Assembly: GCF_000346465.2 (NCBI RefSeq)
Contig: NC_034009.1
Location: 19,425,606 to 19,489,605 of the forward strand
DNA: 64,000 nt
Reading direction: 5' to 3'
Origin: Prunus persica
Taxonomy: Eukaryota > Streptophyta > Magnoliopsida > Rosales > Rosaceae
Every line of letters begins with the position of its first letter. Positions within the stretch are counted from its first letter, which is position 1. Below are positions 36,001-46,173 of this stretch, in pieces. The position numbers were made by a program, and so were the translations under genes. The notes under the pieces are model-generated. The model saw only the letters and a list, made by a program, of their open reading frames with translations, was not told the origin of the DNA and searched no databases.

Positions 36001-36886
36001 CAGTTAGTGCCAGTTCTGGCACAATAGCTGACAGATCACGCCTACTAGCAGCTCGACTTCAGAAGACTGACGGTGAACAGATTTTCCTGATGCCTTACAA
36101 TCCAGGGTTAGTCTCCTTAACAGGATTTTGTTTTTATGATTTTCAATAAATTACAGCGTATAAACTAACCACGTCGGTGTTTTATTTTATTGAGTCGTTT
36201 GAAACTACTAACCACGTCAGTAGTTATTTATCGTCGTGATAAATGTAAAATGTCGTCGATTGCTACTTTATTTCGTCGTGTGAAATATTATAATACGTCG
36301 TTATTGTAAATAACCGTCGTTTTTATATTAATTTTGTGCAGCCGTCATTGGATCTTGCTGATTGTAAGAGCAAAGAGAGAAACCGTCTATTTTCTGGATC
36401 CTCTGCCAGGAAATCGTGTGGTCAATGAAGAGGCCAAAAACATTGTGAACAGTGCTATAAAAATTTATAATTCTCACATAGCCAGACCAGGCCGTAAGGC
36501 AGTCATTTGGAAAACTCTGTCAGGCACACCAAAGCAACCCAGCAATGTCGAATGCGGGTATTATGTGATGCGCTTCATGAGGGACATCATCATGGATCCT
36601 TCCTTGGGGTTTGAGAATAAGGTAAGAAGAAATTACCTTCATACATTTTACGTCGTTTTTTGTATTATCAACGACGGTCATGTAAAATTACCGTCGTTGA
36701 ATAGATATAGTACGTCGGTTATGAAAAATATCGTCGTCTGTGATTGAATTTCTTTTTATTTATAAACCCTAATAGTCATTGTTTATGCAGTATGCCAAAG
36801 GAAAACAGGAAGCGCCATACCCCCAAGAAGCAATTGATGAAGTCCGGAATGAATGGTCAGAGTTTGTTTGCCTTCACCTGGAATAG
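33035..36886 (+). CDS. CACTA-encoded Transposase_24 domain fused to Ulp1 (C48) cysteine protease
   Basis: Exons are 33035-33844, 34328-34804, about 34990-35090, 35328-35551, 35936-36106, 36342-36621 and 36791-36886, giving roughly 710-720 residues. Phases agree at all junctions except the entry to exon 3, where no acceptor gives a clean frame. Residues about 50-270 resemble the plant En/Spm Transposase_24 family (MKWAQIPKDIKEQIWEAVD, then KWKDFKSTL). Residues about 310-390 include a charged, coiled-coil-like stretch (EEALRMEARTKQLVEAERE). The C-terminal half is a Ulp1-type SUMO-protease fold with the expected His (RHWILLIV), Asp (YFLDPL), Gln (PKQPSN) and Cys (ECGYYVMRFM), so catalysis looks possible. 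A likely role is DNA binding at the repeats plus deconjugation or processing of a protein partner; this is inference. All six coding introns are full of CGTCG motifs. Confidence 0.85.
33845..34327 (+). repeat. intron 1 of the Ulp1 fusion gene: subterminal motifs and a 120-bp tandem repeat
   Basis: Two units offset by exactly 120 bases (about 33915-34034 and 34035-34154) share CGTCGAAAT, GGTCTAAATC/GGTGTGAATA and GTCGGTGGTT. Additional ACCGTCGT and ACGTCG copies follow up to the acceptor at 34327. Confidence 0.85.
35541..35895 (+). repeat. 170-bp tandem duplication spanning an exon end and intron 4
   Basis: The sequence from GTATATATGAGGTTTGTCAT at 35541 recurs at 35711 with few differences. 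The first copy includes the last 11 bases of exon 4 and its splice donor, so the donor is duplicated inside the intron. Both units carry several CGTCG motifs. Confidence 0.9.
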
Positions 36887-38140
36887 GGGAATTATTGAAC
36901 ACTTCATATTTATGTATAATGTACAAATTTTGTCTATAATATACAATGTAAAAATTTGTTGAGGTTTTCTTAAATTTAAAAAAAAAAAACAAACATACAA
37001 ATTGCGTAACCGACGTGTAATACTTTTCCAACGACGTAGTAAAGTCAAAAGCCGTCGTTTTTTGTTGTTTCGTTTTAACCAAATCCGACGTAAAAGGATA
37101 TTTAGACGACGTTCTTTGAACAATTGAGTCGTTTATGGTTTACAACGTCTTCAATTTCTTAAGGGTTCAGGGTAGTACTTTGTAACGACAGCGGTTAAGT
37201 CGTGGAATATATATTTTACGTCGGATCGTTAAATATCCGCCATGGTTTCTCATTTAAACGACGTCATTTTAACAACTTAGTCGTCTATTACAATTTACAA
37301 CGTCTAAAATTTATTAACACCGACGTGGTTTGTTGTTGTGATAAGAATATTTTATTATTTTTATATCAAAATATTCAAAATAAATTTAAAATAAATCAGA
37401 AAAATGCAAAGTCAACTCCTATGAAGTCATTGATATATTTTCTTCCCCCTAAACCTTGAAAAAATTCATTTTGAATAACAAAAATTTAAAATGACCATCC
37501 AAAACAAAATTGTTTTGATGAGTCATAAAATCACTTCAAGTTTTATGGTTTAGGGTTTAGAGTCTAGGGTTTAGAGATTAGGGTTGTTATTTATTGGGGT
37601 TTATTTTTAAAGTATAATTTTTGGGTAGTATAGGGTATATATTAGGCTGTAAAACCATAAACCCTTTTATAAACTTAATTTTTAAAATTATATAATTTAG
37701 TTTTAAGGGTTTAGGGTATTAATTGTTAACGACGGTGGTTGAGTCGTGGAATACATATGTTACGTCGTGCAGTAAATATCCGACATGGTTTCCACTTTAA
37801 ATGACGTCATTTTAATATGTAAGTCGTCTATTATAATTTACAACGTTTTCAATTTCTTAACTTCGACGTGGTTTTTCAGTCGTCTTTATATCAAAATATT
37901 GAAAATAAATTTAAAATTAATCCAAAAAATGAAGCGTCAAAATAAACGGCGTTACGTTCAGTGTTTTCGTCGTGGAATATTACATTTACGTCGGTTCTTG
38001 TAGAACTTTCGCCATGGTTTTTCTTTCGACGTTTTAAAGAGCGCGCGCTCTAAAAATTTTCGCGCGCCCTAAATTTTTTTATATTTGGCTCTTATTCTTA
38101 TACTTCTAACCTTGAACCCTAAAATTTTCAGATTTCGCGC
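36887..38140 (+). repeat. spacer between the two CACTA genes, motif-rich, with direct repeats
   Basis: A poly-A-rich stretch near 36978-36991 probably lies at or past the 3' end of the first gene. Two long units at about 37161-37400 and 37705-37935 share GTCGTGGAATA, AAATATCCG-CATGGTTTC and the TATCAAAATATT-AAAATAAATTTAAAA end. Degenerate TTTAGGG-like copies occur at 37548-37590. A palindromic GCGCGCGC...CGCGCGC segment lies at 38040-38068. Confidence 0.75.
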
Positions 38141-38864
38141 AACGTAACATTCCCCTAATTAAAAGTTGCACTCTCCAGGCTCCGTCGAATCTGTGAGCTC
38201 GTCCAACCTGTAAGTACAAACCCTATCTTCCCCTTGTAAATTCATTGAATGATATTAGGTTGTTTTGTTAAAGGGTTTTAGGTATATGCTTTGCGATCTG
38301 TTAATAATGTGCTTATAGGTATGGGTTCATGGATTTTCTGTTTAATGGGTTCATGGATTTTCTGTTTAATGGGTTCATGGATTACATTATCTGTTATGTT
38401 GAATTGGGAATGGTTTTAATTTTGTCGGATCTTTTAATCACCCTATGTTATGTTGAATTGGGAATGGATTTATTGTTTTCATGCTTGGTTTCATGTATAT
38501 GTTGGTTTCTTGCTTGGTTTCATATATATGTTGTGTTCTTAATGGGTTTTGGGTTCTTGAAAATAAACTGAGACATGACGCCTTTTTAGGCATACGACGA
38601 CGATTACACGACGGTTTATGAAAAAACGGTCGTTGTATTACTTATACACGACGGTTTTTTCATAAACCGTCGTTTGTATTACTTATATTAGACGACGTCT
38701 GTTGAAAATCCGTCGTCTATATATGCCAAATACGTCTGTTTTTGTTTAAAACCCGTCGTCTCTGTTGTGTATTACTTGCTATTAGATCTTTGTATAATCT
38801 GCTATAGTGATGGTCATTGCCTGTATTTTCACTTTATTATAGATAATAGGTTATAGTGTCGGAG
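38141..38864 (+). promoter_or_regulatory. putative 5' UTR exon and intron of the TNP2 gene
   Basis: A non-repetitive leader ends at 38209, followed by GTAAGTAC, a strong donor. An acceptor TTATAG lies at 38837-38842, 22 bases before the ATG at 38865. The intron contains a short tandem repeat of GGGTTCATGGATTTTCTG (38326-38382) and facing ACGACGGTTT/AACCGTCGT motifs at 38590-38765. Confidence 0.5.
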
Positions 38865-41800
38865 ATGGATAAGTCATGGATGCACTCAGATAGAAGATCG
38901 AAGGCATATGAGTTTGGGGTGGAAGCATTTTTGAACTTTGCTGTAGAAAATCTTCTAACTACAACACATATCCCTTGTCCATGTGTTAAATGTGTTAATT
39001 TGAAGTTGTTTGGGGTTGGAATTATAAGGGATCACTTATACTTTAATGGAATTGACCAAAGCTATAAGAATTGGACATTTCACGGAGAACCTTGGGAAGC
39101 AACTACTAATGCTAGTAGAAATGTTGAAGAAGATGATGGCCATAGTAGGTACAGTTTTGTGTCTGAAGAAATTGATATGGATGATAATGATTTTGGTGAT
39201 TTTAGTTCCAATCCGTATGAGTTTGCCAATGTGATTGGGGATGGAGATCAACCAGTGTACCCTGGTTGTAGAAAGTACACGAAGTTATCGGCATTAGTGA
39301 AGTTGTATAATTTGAAGGCAAAACATGGGATGAGTGATGTCTGTTTTACAGAATTATTGATACTTCAAGGCGATTTGCTTCCAGAAGGAAATACAATACC
39401 AACCTCTATGTATGAGGCTAAAAAGACTTTGTGTGCATTGGGGCTGAGTTATGAGAAAATGCACGCATGCCCCAATGATTGCATCTTGTATAGGAAGGAG
39501 TATGAGGATTCAACTAATTGTCCTACTTGTGGTATCTCAAGGTGGAAGGAAGGCAAAGATTCAATCTTGAAAGAGGGTGTGCCAGCGAAGGTGGTGTGGT
39601 ATTTTCCTCCAATTCCAAGGTTTAAAAGGATGTTTCAATCACATGAGACAGCTAAGAGTTTGACTTGGCATGCTGCTAGAAAATCAATTGATGGTCAGAT
39701 GTCTCATCCGGCGGATTCCCCGTCTTGGAAACTTCTTGATGATAAATGGCCTGAGTTTGGTAATGAGCCGAGAAACTTGAGATTGGCTCTTTCATCTGAT
39801 GGATTCAATCCCCACAGTTCTCTAAGTAGCAGATATAGTTGTTGGCCGGTTATCTTAGTTACATATAATCTCCCTCCATGGCTGTGCATGAAACGAAAGT
39901 TCATGATGTTAACCTTATTGATTTTCGGTCCTAAACAACCAGGAAATGATATAGACGTCTACTTGGAGCCTTTGATTGATGATTTAAAATCTTTGTGGGA
40001 TGGGATTAGAGGAGAGTATGATGCACATAATGGAGAATACTTTACACTCAGAGCTGCATTAATGTGGACAATTAATGATTTCCCCGCCTATGGAAACTTA
40101 TCTGGTTGTTTGTTAAAGGATATAAAGCTTGTCCAATATGCGGCGATGATACACCTAGTCACAGGTTGAAAAATGGCCACAAAATTTGTTACATTGGGCA
40201 TAGAAAATGGTTACCAATCAATCATCCATATAGGAGGCAACGTGCAGCTTTTAATGGGAAACCTGAATATGGCATACCTCCCGAGCCATTAATCGGAGAA
40301 GAAGTGCTGCATATGGTTGAAAATGGTGACAGAGTTTGTTGGAAGAAGAAATGGAAATATCTTCCTGTGAGGCATGCCCTAGATGTTATGCACATTGAGA
40401 AGAATGTTTGCGATAGTATTATTGGTACATTGCTGGAGAACCCTGAAAAAAATAAAGATGGGATTGCTGCTCGATTAGATTTATTGAACATGGGGGTCAA
40501 AACTGATTTGCAACCCGAGTATGGAGAAAGACGTACTCGTTTGCCTCCTGGGCCTTGGAATTTGTCAAGAGCAGAGAAGAGAGAGGTTTGCAATTCTTTC
40601 TATGGTATGAAGGTCCCTGAAGGTTATTCTTCAAATATTAAAAATCTTGTATCTTTACAAGATTCAAGACTTCTTGGCCTTAAAACACATGATTGTCATA
40701 CCTTAATGCAACAATTGCTCCCTGTGGCAATTCGTTCTGTTTTGGAGAAGCCTGCAAGGTATGCAATAACTCATTTCTGCTTCTTCTTCAATGCTATATG
40801 TGCAAAGACTGTTGATGTTTCCAAGCTAGATAAGTTGGAAGAAGATGTAGTAGTTACTCTGTGTTTGCTTGAGAAGTACTTTCCCCCTTTATTCTTTGAT
40901 ATCATGGTTCATCTAGTAGTACATCTTGTCAGAGAAGTTCGTCTATGTGGGCCAGTATATTTTAGGTGGATGTATCCGTTTGAAAGATATATGAAAGTGC
41001 TGAAGGGGTATGTTCAAAATCGTACTCGTCCCGAAGGTTGTATTGCTGAGCGGTATATAGCTGAAGAAGCGGTAGAGTTTTGTACTCAGCATTTATCTGA
41101 TGTTAGTACAGTTGGAGTGCCTTCAAGCCAAAAGATGGGACTTTCAAAGCCATTATCAGGTTGCACAGTGAGCGTAGTTGATCAGGACCTGTTGAATCAA
41201 GCACATCTATATGTCTTGGAGAATACGGAGGAAGTCCTACCTTATATCGAGTACGTATGAGTTTTATTCTTTAACTTATTGATTTTAAATTATTTCTTAT
41301 GTTTATCTTCTATATTTGGGACCGTAATGCTTGAATTTTTCGTGTCATGTAGGCAACATATGATCCACATCAAGACTGCTTATCCAAAATTTAGAAAGAG
41401 AACAAAGTGGCTGCAGGATAAGCACAGTAGCACTTTCATTCAATGGCTATGCTTCAAGGTATATGTTGTTGAATAACATATTTCTCTTTTAATTTTCTTC
41501 TTATTTCTATGTTAGATTGAATTAAGATATATGATTAATTTGCAGGTTCAAAGTGAACTTGAGGAAGACAATCATGGCGTATCAGAAAATTTAAGGTGGC
41601 TAGCAGCTGGTCCAAACATGGCAGTGCCATTATATAGGAGCTATCTTATTAAAGGTATTAAATTCAATATCAAGGCACAAGATGATGTGCGGACAACTCA
41701 AAATAGTGGAGTTTATTTACTTGCACATACCATGCAAGTTGCTAATGCCAAGGATAAAAACCCAATTCTCTCAAATATGGGTTTCTATGGTGTCATTCAA

Positions 41801-42190
41801 GAAATTTGGGACCTTGACTACCAAAAGTTTACAATCCCAGTCTTTAGGTGTGATTGGATAGATAGTTCTGGTCTTGTAGTCGACGAACTTGGATTTACCC
41901 TTGTAGATTTGAGTAAAATTGGACATAGGAATGACCAATTTGTTTTGGCTTCTCAAGTCAAACAAATATTTTTTGTTGACGACCCGATGCATCGTGGTTG
42001 GTCGGTAGTGTTATCAATGCCTAATAGAGAATATAATGATGTTATTGGTGATGAAGTCTTAGGTGATGTGATAATTGAGTGTGAGCCATTTACTAGAGGG
42101 ATGCCAAATGTTGACACATTTGATGAACTGGTGGGTGAGTTAGGCGGTCAAAATATTCGAGATGGGTGTCAAGATATATGGATTGAATGA
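38865..42190 (+). pseudogene. CACTA TNP2 transposase (TnpD-like), one-base frameshift
   Basis: Exons 38865-41250, 41353-41458 and 41546-42190 join in phase to about 1045 residues if one missing base is allowed. The N-terminus (MDKSWMHSDRRSKAYEFG, then PCPCVKC) is the transposase-associated domain. Residues about 190-430 are the TNP2 catalytic family (HACPNDCILYRKEYED, CPTCGISRWK, LRLALSSDGFNPH, WTINDFPAYGNLSGC). DUF4218 is near 600-720 (MVHLVVHLVREVRLCGPVYF) and DUF4216 near 900-970 (WDLDYQKFTIPVFRCDWID). At 40109-40111 a T run is one base short compared with the expected SGC-x-VKGYKACPICG. The frame shifts there and the first ORF stops at 40169. Everything else is intact. The product would cut the CACTA ends in the nucleus. 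A sequencing error in the T run is an alternative. Confidence 0.92.
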
Positions 42191-42259
42191 TGCTTATGTA
42201 ATTGGCAGTGTATGACATTAATTTTGTAATATATTGTAATGTGATTTCTTCACTTTCTA

Positions 42260-43771
42260 CGTTTAAATAAAACACGACGTTATTGTGAACCAGTTATTCA
42301 GCATATTTACCGACGTCTTAAAGCAACGTAACAATGAAGAACCACGACGCTATTGTGAAGCAATTATTCAGGATATCACGTCGGGGAAGGATTAAGAACC
42401 GCCATGTAATTCAAAATAACACGACTCCAATCCCATAATACCGACGTCTAAAAAACGAGATATATAATCTGAATGTTAAAAAATACGACGTCATCATACA
42501 TTTTCCACGTCGCAAGTTCTTTTATAAACGAAGAGGAACGAAATGAATTCCGACGGTAATTCATTATAACCGCCGTCTAATATCAATTAAACGACGTTAT
42601 TTGTAATACGGCTCTCATCATAATCAACGCCGTCTATATGTTCTGTAATACGGCTCTCATTTATTTGGAACCGACGTTGTTTAGAAGTTCAACGTCGTCT
42701 ATATTAATAAGTGCGTCGTGAGTAATGAATACATATAAATACAACGTTGACTACATAAATGCCACCGACGTTGTTTCGCATTCAACGTCAACTATATAAA
42801 TACATACGTCGTAAATAATGACACTGACAACTATTTCCACGTCATCTTTTTTAGAAAAATCGAAGTGGAAAATTTATTTCACAACGGTTGTTTGTAAATA
42901 GGAGACGTAGTATATTTCAATAACGTCGTCTTCTTATGTATTTAAAGACGTCATATTTTTTCTTGTCGTGAAAATTATATTTGACGGCGTAGTGTGTTAG
43001 TTGTCGTCGTTGTATGTCTATCTTGCGGCCTTGTTCTTTTAATATGTGTCATATTTTTCCTTTTTAACGACGGTGATTTGTTTGAGTTGGTCGTCTATTC
43101 TCATCCTCGACAATTTTTTAGAACTTTAGCAGACTAAACACGTTGATTTTTATTTGTTTTCGACGTTGTTTTATTTAACAACGTCTAATATTTATCGTCG
43201 TTGTTTGTTTCTGAAAATAGGACGTATAAATTTTGTAATACGACTCTCATATATTTGTAACCGACGTTGTTTCGTTGTTCAACGTTTACTCTATAAATAC
43301 ATACGTCGTAAATAATGACACTGACAACTATTTCCACGTCATCTTTTATAGAAAAATCGAAGTGGAAAATTTATTTTACGACGGCTCTTTTTATATTGGC
43401 GACGTAGTAGGTATCAATAACGTCGTCTTCTAATGTATTTAAAGACGACATATTTTTTATTGTCGTGAAAATGATATTTAACGGCGTCTTATTTTAATAT
43501 TCGTCGTTGTATGTCTATCTTGCGGCCATGTTCTGTTAATATGTGTCATATTTTTCCTTTTTAACGACAGTTTTTTTAGAGAGTTGGTCGTCTATTCTCA
43601 TCCTCGACTGCTTTTTTAGATCTTTTTGCAGTACAAAGACGTCGTTTTGTATTTGTTGATGACGTTGTATATTGTAACAATGACGGTGATTTAGCGTCGT
43701 GGTTTATGAGGGAAAAGATGACGGTGGATTCCACGACCATTGAAAAACCGAATACACGACGGTGATTTACC
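42260..43771 (+). repeat. right subterminal repeat region of the CACTA element
   Basis: From about 70 bases after the TNP2 stop to the right terminal repeat the DNA is a dense field of CGACG/CGTCG motifs in both orientations, for example ACCGACGT, ACGTCGTC and GACGGTGATTTACCGTCGTC near the end. No coding sequence is seen. Confidence 0.9.
42764..43632 (+). repeat. about 370-bp direct repeat in the right subterminal region
   Basis: Units 42764-43132 and 43260-43632 share ACCGACGTTGTTTCG, the ATACATACGTCGTAAATAAT segment, AGAAAAATCGAAGTGGAAAA, TATGTCTATCTTGCGGCC and GGTCGTCTATTCTCATCCTC. They differ by scattered substitutions, so the duplication is not recent. Confidence 0.88.
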
Positions 43772-43799
43772 GTCGTCTTTTTGCTTTTTTGTAGTAGTG
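43772..43799 (-). repeat. CACTA right terminal inverted repeat
   Basis: Ends TTTTTTGTAGTAGTG. The reverse complement starts CACTACTACAAAAA and matches the left end at 25 of 28 bases. TAT follows immediately. Confidence 0.95.
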
Positions 43800-43802
43800 T
43801 AT

Positions 43803-44705
43803 ATGGAAAACAACCAAAATTATATATATTTGTTTATAATGTATGAGATGCATAGAATTGGAAGGAGTGAATTTGAAAAGAATAGTGTTAGCCATCTAAG
43901 AACTTCAGCACAGACACATAGTAAAAAAAAAAATACAAACCAAGAATCAATTTGGGGTTCACATCCTCATTTAAACCTGAGAGATAGAATATGAATAATT
44001 TAAGAACTGAGTAGCACACTTAATATGGGATTAAGGAGATCATAAAAAATAAACACAGAGAAAATATCAAGCCTTCAAACTTTCCAAAAGTGCAAGGTAT
44101 CATGTGAAGTGACGACACCTTAAAAATTTGTCTCCTTATAGCAAGTAGATTAACAGGCTGCCCTAGAACACCTACAGTTGTTAGCAATGTATTCGCTATC
44201 AAATAAGACAAAGAATTTTCTAGACAGAAGAGCAAAAGTTGGCAGAAAGGATTAAATTGTACAATCAGGATGACAAGTCATCCAGGTCGACCAACAACCA
44301 AAAATGCAATGCAACGCATTATTTTAGTTTTACCTTTATTGAAAAAGTTTCATTGCCTCCTTGTTGAAGAAAAACCATCTTGACAATCTTTTTGTGGGGT
44401 CCACAATAAGCCATCAACCTTAATATAATATTAATCCTTTTGAGCAAGCTTATTACAAAGAAAAATACAAGTGTCAAGGAAAGCTAAAAACCAACTGGTT
44501 AATTACAACCTTACACAATCTCTCTTTGAATTTTAGAAATGATGACTTTCAGATAGAATTTAAAGTTGGGATTTATGACCTTCAAATTCCATGTTTTTTC
44601 CCACATGAAATTTCTAAATTTCTATGTTTCTTTATCCAAACACGGGAATTGGTTCATGTCTCCCACATTTATTTCCCTCATCCAAACACACTATGAGTCC
44701 TATTG
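43803..44705. other. flank between CACTA element and repeat copy 2, nothing recognised
   Basis: AT-rich DNA with only short ORFs lacking domains. No tRNA or repeat was recognised. Confidence 0.4.
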
Positions 44706-44988
44706 TGTAACATCCCGACCTAAAATAAATATTAATTAGGGAATTACATTTTTACCTTTAAGGGTAAGGGTAAATTGGTCACTTTTAATTTGAGAAGGAT
44801 TTTGGGGAATTGAGTTGTGCCGTTGCGTAGAGCTTGTCGATACGAATTCGTGGACAAGTGGCACGCTCAATTTCGAGTTATGACGGTTGAATAAAAGTCT
44901 AAAAACAAAAAGGGCAATTTGGTCCTGTAGAAAAAACATTGTTTTAAAACTCAGAAACTTGGTTTTGCCCCGCCAAAAACCCTTATAC

Positions 44989-44990
<2 letters not shown>

Positions 44991-45032
<42 letters not shown>
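44991..45032. repeat. (CT)n microsatellite
   Basis: Uninterrupted TC dinucleotide run of about 42 bases, in the position corresponding to the GA run of copy 1. Confidence 0.97.
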
Positions 45033-45034
<2 letters not shown>

Positions 45035-45636
45035 TCCTCCCTTGCTTCAAAACCCTAACCCGTCACTGTGCAACGGGCGATCATTGTCGTCCGACCAACT
45101 CAGGCCACGAGACTGGTCCAATCGACCTGCCTCCACCAGCTCTTTTCATCCCACCCCCTATCGTGGCTAGAAAACTAATGGAACGCCATCTGGATCGAAG
45201 GAAAAATCTCCCAAAACTGGTCCTCTTCGTCGGCGACAACTCCGGTGATTTCAGGCTGCGCCACCACCTAGAAAAGGTATCTCCTCTCCCTTGATCATTC
45301 CCCTAAGGTTTGTGACATCGATTGTCCTCATAGCTGCCGTATCGAGGTCGGGAAACTTCGACCAAAATCCTCACAGGTTTGTCTTCGATTGACCCAGCTC
45401 CAGCCACTTTTTAGCCGTGGTCCAGACCAAAAGTTGTTCCCCTAGGTGTGTTGGTTTTGTTTGTCCGGTGACTTGGGATTTTTTAGATCGCTGGTGGCGG
45501 CACGTAGGCCACTTAGTGGTGGCTCAGTGAGTTCTAAAACACTCCCCATGTCATCCTAAGCACGACGGTATGCTCGGATTAGAAATTGGATACAGTTTGA
45601 TTATCGAATGGATATTTCGCCTATTAGGCAATATCC

Positions 45637-46173
45637 AAGGGTGGCCCTGAGGGTGTGCAAGTGGTACCAAAGCGCAGGCCCCCGGAATTTTTTTACGTGT
45701 ATATTATGTATATTAATATTATATGTTTTATATATATACTTGAGCGTGCAGGAATGTAACACAAGTGTGTATTTGGTATTGAGTTGGAGTTCATCCCCTT
45801 GATTTAGTAGGCAAGTTGGATTAGAGTCCATATTGTGTCATTCAATAGTTGTATTTTTACATTTCTACTCCTTTTTTTATTGTTAACAACATAAAAGGAG
45901 AGAGAAGGAAGTGCATCAAAGAAGAGGAAAGCAATATATACAAACTTTCTCCAATCAAACAAAAAAATTTGGAGTGTATGTTTTCTCAAATTGAAACATT
46001 AAAACTTTTATGAATGTTATTTATTATTGCTATTGCATGCTAATAGATAATGAATTTTAGTTACTAAAAAAATTATTTTATGGAAAAAAATTTCAATAAA
46101 TATTTCCACATTAGATTGAGGGCTCCCATTTAAGTTTCGCACAAGGCCCTCAAAATCTCAGGACTGGCCTAGT
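45637..46173. mobile_element. hAT-like non-autonomous insertion with reconstructable empty site
   Basis: A 537-bp segment begins AAGGGTGGCCCTGAG and ends CTCAGGACTGGCCTAGT, imperfect terminal inverted repeats. CAATATCC (45629-45636) and TGATATCC (46174-46181) flank it, a degenerate 8-bp target duplication. Copy 1 of the long repeat lacks this segment at the equivalent place (near 19220 on the minus strand), which confirms the insertion. No transposase is encoded. Confidence 0.75.

Larger units (their letters stand above)
29828..43799 (+). mobile_element. complete CACTA (En/Spm) DNA transposon, 13,972 bp
   Basis: The element begins CACTACTACAAAAA and ends with the inverted complement. The terminal inverted repeats are 28 bp with three mismatches. 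TAT flanks both ends (29825-29827 and 43800-43802), the 3-bp target duplication expected of CACTA elements. Both termini are packed with short CGACG/CGTCG-type subterminal repeats in both orientations. Two plus-strand genes lie inside: a Transposase_24-Ulp1 fusion (33035-36886) and a TNP2 transposase (38865-42190), in an order not unlike the TnpA/TnpD pair of En/Spm. A captured RPN6 fragment sits at 31186-31563. The TNP2 gene carries a one-base deletion, so this copy probably needs transposase from elsewhere. Confidence 0.96.

Noticed and set aside
37548..37590. Telomere repeat tract
   Set aside because: Only a few degenerate TTTAGGG-like units inside a transposon spacer; too short and impure for a telomere.
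41251..41260. Stop codon ending the TNP2 second ORF at 41260
   Set aside because: A donor GTACGT at 41251 and acceptor at 41352 restore the frame (IE then QHMIHIK), so the stop lies in an intron.
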